Shown piece by piece: positions 29,066 through 32,719 of a stretch of DNA of 32,719 bases. Made by a program: the position numbers and the translations under genes. The notes under the pieces are model-generated. The model was not told the origin of the DNA. It worked only from the letters and a program-made list of their open reading frames with translations, and searched no databases. The stretch comes from Actinomycetota bacterium. GTDB lineage: Bacteria > Actinomycetota > UBA4738 > HRBIN12. Location: positions 1-32,719 of the forward strand of contig JACQDK010000051.1 in NCBI GenBank assembly GCA_016201135.1. The letters run 5' to 3'. Each line of letters starts with the position of its first letter. The first letter of the stretch is position 1.

Positions 29066-30805
29066 CAGGTACTGTCCGGCGTTCACCCGTTCGACCTGAC
29101 GGCCGTCGCCGTCTTCGCCCAGGAGCGTGCGCACGTAGACGATCCGCTCGCCCTTCTTCCCGGAGATCCGCGCCCAGTCGTCGGGGTTCGTGGTGTTGGG
29201 AAGGTCCTCGTTCTCCTTGAACTCGTCCCGGATCGCGTGCATGAGGTCCTCGGTCTTGATGCCCTTCTCCCCGGTCGACAGGAAGCGCTTGATCGCCTCT
29301 TTCTTCGCGCGGCGGACGATGTTCTCGATCATCGCGCCGGAGTTGAAGTCCTTGAAGTACAGGATCTCCTTGTCGCCGGACGCGTACGTCACCTCGAGGA
29401 ACCGGTTCCGGTCACTCGGCTCATACATGTGCTCGATGGTCTTCTCGATCATGCGCAGGCACGCGTGCTGAGCGTCGCCCGCGTGACGCGTGATCTCGTC
29501 GGGGTGGATCGGCACCGACGGGTGCAGGTACTTCGCCATGATGTCCTTGGCTTGGCCCGAGTCCGGACGCTCGATCTTGATCTTCACGTCGAGCCGTCCG
29601 GGCCGCAGGATCGCGGGATCGATCAGGTCCTCGCGGTTCGAGGCGCCGATCACGATCACGTTCTTCAGGGTCTCGACGCCGTCCAGCTCGGACAGGAGCT
29701 GCGGCACGATGGTGGACTCGACGTCGGAGGAGATCCCGGTGCCGCGCGTGCGGAAGATCGAGTCCATCTCGTCGAAGAAGACGATGACGGGCAGGCCTTC
29801 CTCGCTCCGCTCCTTCGCGCGCTGGAAGATCTCGCGGATCTGACGCTCGGTCTCGCCGACGTACTTGTTGAGCAGCTCCGGACCCTTCACGTTCAGGAAG
29901 TACGAGCGGGCATCGTCCCGGCCCGTGCGCTCGGCCACCTTCTCGGCCAGCGACTTCGCGACGGCCTTGGCGATCAGCGTCTTGCCGCAGCCGGGAGGCC
30001 CGTACAGCAGCACGCCCTTCGGCGGCTCGAGCTCGTGCTCCGCGAAGAGCTCGGAGTACAGGAATGGGAGCTCCACGGCGTCCCGGATCGCCTCGATCTG
30101 GCCCTCCAGGCCGCCGATGTCCTCGTAGCTGACGTCCGGGATCTCCTCCAGCACGAGCTCCTCGACCTCCTCCCTCGGCAGGAGCTCGAGCGCGCACCCC
30201 GAGCGGGGGTCGAACAGCAGCGGGTCGCCGGCGCGAACCCCTGAGACCCTGAGCGGGCCGGCCAGGTAGGCCACCATCTCCTCGTCGCCGCGGCTCACGA
30301 CCATGGCCCGGTCCTCGCCGAGGCGGTCCTTGACCTTGACCACCTCTCCGGTCCGGTCCATCGGGAGGACCTCGACGATGTTGAGGGCATCGTTGAGGAT
30401 CACCTGCGCGCCGGGAAGGAAGCTCTTCGGGTCGATGTCGGGGGCGACGTTCACGCGCATCTTCCGCCCCGCCGTCACTATGTCGATCGTCCCGTCGTCG
30501 TTCGTGGTCAGGTACACGCCGAACGAAGCGGGTGGCTGGGAGAGCTTCTCGACCTCCTGGGCGAGGGCCTCGATCTTCTCGCGCTCGGCGCGAAGGGCGC
30601 CCGCGAGCTTGTCGTTCTGGGAGGCCGCCTTCGAGAGGTCGTTCTTCGCCTCCAGCAGCCTCTCCTCGAGGATCGTCACCTGCCGGGGCGCGTTGGTCAG
30701 CCGCCGCCGGAGCAGGGAGATCTCGTCCTCCAGGAACCTCACCTGGGTCTGCAGCTCGTGGATCTGCTTCTCGTACTCCTCGATCTGTGCGTCCGAGCTG
30801 CCCAT
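29063..30805 (-). CDS. arc: Proteasome-activating AAA+ ATPase ARC/Mpa
   Basis: The product is 580 aa. A coiled coil (residues about 8-90) that recruits Pup is followed by two OB folds (about 95-205) and the AAA module with Walker A GPPGCGKT (269-276), pore loop KYVG (314-317), Walker [10 protein letters not shown] (Asp345, Glu346) and LRPGRLD. The protein ends in GQYL, the conserved tail that docks into PrcA rings. It forms a hexamer that unfolds pupylated substrates and feeds them to the core particle. ATG 30805 has GGAGG 8 nt upstream and is preferred over GTG 30814. It is first in the arc-dop-pup-prcB-prcA run. Confidence 0.97.
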   Translation of the reverse strand: MGSSDAQIEEYEKQIHELQTQVRFLEDEISLLRRRLTNAPRQVTILEERLLEAKNDLSKAASQNDKLAGALRAEREKIEALAQEVEKLSQPPASFGVYLTTNDDGTIDIVTAGRKMRVNVAPDIDPKSFLPGAQVILNDALNIVEVLPMDRTGEVVKVKDRLGEDRAMVVSRGDEEMVAYLAGPLRVSGVRAGDPLLFDPRSGCALELLPREEVEELVLEEIPDVSYEDIGGLEGQIEAIRDAVELPFLYSELFAEHELEPPKGVLLYGPPGCGKTLIAKAVAKSLAEKVAERTGRDDARSYFLNVKGPELLNKYVGETERQIREIFQRAKERSEEGLPVIVFFDEMDSIFRTRGTGISSDVESTIVPQLLSELDGVETLKNVIVIGASNREDLIDPAILRPGRLDVKIKIERPDSGQAKDIMAKYLHPSVPIHPDEITRHAGDAQHACLRMIEKTIEHMYEPSDRNRFLEVTYASGDKEILYFKDFNSGAMIENIVRRAKKEAIKRFLSTGEKGIKTEDLMHAIRDEFKENEDLPNTTNPDDWARISGKKGERIVYVRTLLGEDGDGRQVERVNAGQYL

Positions 30806-30810
30806 GCCGT

Positions 30811-30824
30811 CCACCTCCAGGTGG
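30811..30824 (-). promoter_or_regulatory. Hairpin covering the arc ribosome binding site
   Basis: CCACC-TGGA-GGTGG can form a 5-bp stem that includes the GGAGG of arc in loop and 3' arm. It could lower initiation, but such short stems are common in GC-rich DNA. Confidence 0.25.
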
Positions 30825-30863
30825 CCACCCTCCGGATGGACCCGATCCTATCCCCGGGGCCCT

Positions 30864-30886
30864 CTCTTACCATTCACATACGACAA
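30864..30886 (-). promoter_or_regulatory. PafBC-type promoter candidate of the arc-proteasome unit
   Basis: On the minus strand TTGTCG (30881-30886) and TAAGAG (30864-30869) are 11 nt apart. The mycobacterial RecA-independent damage promoter is TTGTCRGTG-N8-TAnnaT as I recall it, so TTGTCR, the spacing and TAnnA agree, while GTG (here TAT) and the last T (here G) do not. The transcript would start near 30857 with a leader of about 50 nt. Confidence 0.4.
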
Positions 30887-30948
30887 GTAGGAGCCCGCGG
30901 CTGATGCCTTAAGCAGGGTAGTCGCTCGCCCGGGTGCTCGCGAGCCTC

Positions 30949-31725
30949 TCAGCACCTCCGTGCAACCGTCAGGAACCCCGTGTGGGCCACCATCCGGTGG
31001 TCCGGACGCACGCTCCGCTCGGTCACGTGCCACGAGCGGTGGAGCGTCTCGAAGGTCTCCTCGTGGTGGAAACCCCGTCGCTGCAGCTCCAGGACCAGCT
31101 GCTGGACCTGGACGATGGTCGGCAGGTAGGCGCAGAGAACCGCGCCCGGCTCAAGGACCGCCTCCAGCGCCTCGAGCGGCCCCCAGGGCTCCGGCAGGTC
31201 CAGCACGGCGCGGTCGTAACGCTCGCCGGTCGCGGCCACGTCGGCCAGGTCGCCCTCCCGGAGCTCCAGGACGTCCGGGATCTTCCCGAAGAACTCCTCG
31301 ATGTTCTGCACGGCGCGGTCCCGGTGCTCGGCGCGCAGCTCGTACGAGACGACGCGGCCCTCGGGCCCCACGGCGCGCACGAGGCCGATGGTGAGGGCTC
31401 CCGACCCGGTGCCCGCCTCCAGGACGCGGGCGCCCGGGAAGATGTCGGCCTGGACGAGGACCGGGCCGATGTCCTTCGGGTACACGATCTGGGCCCCGCG
31501 CGGCATCTTCAGCACGAAGTCGGCGAAGCGAGGCCGGAAGGCCGTGAGCACCATGCCCCCCGAGGTCTCCAGCCGCACCCCCTCCGGTCGCCCTATCACC
31601 TCGTCGTGAGGGAGCGCGCCCCCATGGGTGTGGAACGTGTACCCCGCCTGGAGCTTCAGCAGGTAGGTGCGGCCGCGCTGGTCCACGAACAGGACCCGCT
31701 CCCCCGGCTCGAAGGGGGCGCTCAC
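30949..31725 (-). CDS. trmI: tRNA (adenine-58-N1) methyltransferase TrmI
   Basis: The product is 258 aa. The N-terminal beta domain (GERVLFVDQRGRTYLLKLQAG, written in part as VLFVDQRGRTYLL) is followed by the SAM site VLEAGTGSGALT (101-112), VVSYELRAEHRDRAVQNIEEFF and the adenine-methylase motif LDLPEPW. The length agrees with bacterial TrmI. It makes m1A58 in the T-loop of tRNAs, as homotetramer. The GTG overlaps the ttuA stop by 4 nt (GTGA), so both are translated together; the frame is open to 32199 but that part shadows ttuA. No strong terminator follows the stop. Confidence 0.94.
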   Translation of the reverse strand: MSAPFEPGERVLFVDQRGRTYLLKLQAGYTFHTHGGALPHDEVIGRPEGVRLETSGGMVLTAFRPRFADFVLKMPRGAQIVYPKDIGPVLVQADIFPGARVLEAGTGSGALTIGLVRAVGPEGRVVSYELRAEHRDRAVQNIEEFFGKIPDVLELREGDLADVAATGERYDRAVLDLPEPWGPLEALEAVLEPGAVLCAYLPTIVQVQQLVLELQRRGFHHEETFETLHRSWHVTERSVRPDHRMVAHTGFLTVARRC

Positions 31726-32714
31726 GAGGCCTCCCTGCCGTAGATCTCGGCCGGCAGGACCTCCTCGGACAGTTCCGCGGCCACCTCCTCGTCCTCGGGA
31801 CCGGCCCCCGAGCCGAGGCGCGTCCCCAGGATCTGTGCCCGAGCCCGGCAGAAGGCGCAGAACCGGCCCGTCGTGGGCTGGCCGCAGCTCTCGCACGGGG
31901 CGAGCTCCGCCTCCCCGGCGGAAAGGAAGAGCGGCCTTCCCCTCTCCAGGTACCCCAGGAAGAACTGCGCCTTCGTGCCCGGAGACGTCGCCTCGATCGC
32001 GTTCATCGCCTCCTTGTACCGGAGCTGGGTGTTCCCCGCGACCAACGGGCACTCCTCGACCACGTAGTCGATCCCGCTCAGGAACGCGTACGCGGCCGTC
32101 TCGAGCTCGGACAGTCGGTGCAGGGGCTTCACCTTCTTCACCAGGCCTTCCCTCGCGGGGAGGATGGGCGACTGGCGCGCGATGGAATCGGTCTCCCACC
32201 GCAGCGTGTTTCCGAGCAGCGTCGCTGCCTCGTCGTCCAGGTTGTGGCCGGTCGCCACCACGTCGAATCCGCCTTCGAGGGCCGCCCGATTGAACACGTA
32301 CCGCTTCGAGAGGCCGCAGACCGCGCAGGTCGAGCGGGAGCCGCGCCGCCCGGCCGTGGGGATGTCGTAGCCGTAGTCCTTCTCGAGGTCCACGACGATC
32401 AGCTCGGCGCCGCGATCGGCGGCGAATCGCCGGGCGACCTCTCCCGAGCGCGTGGAGTACTCACCTATCCCGAGACCGAGGTAGAGGCCCGTCGCGTCGT
32501 ACCCCTCGTCCAGCAGCACGTCCCACAGAGCGAGGGAGTCCTTCCCGCCAGATACGGCCACCAGAAGGCGGTCCTCGCGCGTGAACATGCGGAGGCGCTC
32601 GATCGCCCGCGCGACCTGTCCGCGGAACACGTGCAGGAAGCAGTCCTTGCAGTACGCGGCGTTGGGGCGGCGTACGTCGTGCACGGCCGCGGCCTTGCAC
32701 CGCCTGCACCGCAT
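31722..32714 (-). CDS. ttuA: TtuA-type tRNA 2-thiolation protein (s2U54)
   Basis: The product is 330 aa. An N-terminal zinc finger (Cys3, Cys6, Cys22, Cys25) precedes the ATP PP-loop SGGKDS (55-60). Cys130 and Cys133 (CAVCG) with Cys222 (EECPLV) would bind an Fe-S cluster; these positions coincide with those I recall for Thermus thermophilus TtuA. A second zinc finger follows (Cys274, Cys277, Cys286, Cys289). The C-terminal tail of about 30 residues is acidic. The enzyme adenylates U54 of the tRNA T-loop and replaces oxygen by sulfur, using a TtuB-like carrier that is not in the window. ATG at 32714 is only 5 nt from the edge, so an upstream start cannot be excluded. It is translationally coupled to trmI. 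Confidence 0.88.
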   Translation of the reverse strand: MRCRRCKAAAVHDVRRPNAAYCKDCFLHVFRGQVARAIERLRMFTREDRLLVAVSGGKDSLALWDVLLDEGYDATGLYLGLGIGEYSTRSGEVARRFAADRGAELIVVDLEKDYGYDIPTAGRRGSRSTCAVCGLSKRYVFNRAALEGGFDVVATGHNLDDEAATLLGNTLRWETDSIARQSPILPAREGLVKKVKPLHRLSELETAAYAFLSGIDYVVEECPLVAGNTQLRYKEAMNAIEATSPGTKAQFFLGYLERGRPLFLSAGEAELAPCESCGQPTTGRFCAFCRARAQILGTRLGSGAGPEDEEVAAELSEEVLPAEIYGREAS

Positions 32715-32719
32715 CCCGC

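Overview
The window is high-GC, densely packed bacterial DNA. Genes are mostly in one orientation, with 4-nt start/stop overlaps and strong G/C at third codon positions. The gene content points clearly to Actinomycetota: a complete Pup-proteasome locus (arc, dop, pup, prcB, prcA, pafA, pafB, pafC), a fused Lnt/Ppm1 lipoprotein acyltransferase-mannosyltransferase, a DUF4193 protein, HelY and the Tat genes in the neighbourhood seen in mycobacteria. A TtuA-type tRNA thiolase, a lone reverse transcriptase and an unusual FtsH-like protease suggest a deep-branching, non-mycobacterial lineage. I cannot name the genus.

Layout. Positions 1-2340 hold a secreted repeat protein (minus strand, cut by the window edge) and a secreted or lipoprotein-like protein (plus strand). 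At 2377-2404, between convergent genes, lies a short AT-rich dyad that closely resembles an actinobacterial dif site (the XerCD chromosome-dimer resolution site). From 2469 to 7566 the minus strand carries lnt/ppm1, DUF4193, a possible structured small RNA, a YtcJ-type amidohydrolase and a small stand-alone reverse transcriptase. From 7707 to 12155 the plus strand carries an Lrp/AsnC regulator, a four-TM FtsH-like metalloprotease with inserts in its AAA module, and cysS. From 12152 to 23210 the minus strand carries one long block read right to left: pafB-pafC, a zinc-ribbon protein, a small membrane protein, tatA/B, tatC, an anchored unknown, a lipid kinase, an alpha/beta hydrolase, helY, a second lipid kinase and a Xaa-Pro peptidase. 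A plus-strand DUF3866 gene (23256-24368) sits between pafB and pafA. From 24418 to 30805 lies the Pup-proteasome core: arc-dop-pup-prcB-prcA, then pafA from its own promoter. From 30949 to 32714 trmI and ttuA overlap by 4 nt.

How the genes work together. PafA joins Pup to target lysines, Dop removes it, and ARC unfolds pupylated proteins into the PrcBA 20S core. Pup here is encoded with a C-terminal Glu, so it should not need deamidation. PafB/PafC are the WYL-type DNA-damage activators. A PafBC-like promoter signature lies in front of arc, which would connect damage sensing to the degradation machinery. TtuA and TrmI both act on the tRNA T-loop (s2U54 and m1A58).

Many genes have a TAnnnT -10 box ending 6-9 nt before the start codon and no Shine-Dalgarno sequence. 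Leaderless transcription therefore seems to be a main mode of expression here. In two cases (dop and the Xaa-Pro peptidase) the -10 box contains the stop codon of the upstream gene.

The observations I rate most worth following are the lone RT, the dif-like site, the possible small RNA at 5170-5283, the ttuA-trmI pairing and the PafBC-like arc promoter. No rRNA, tRNA, CRISPR array or insertion sequence was recognised.
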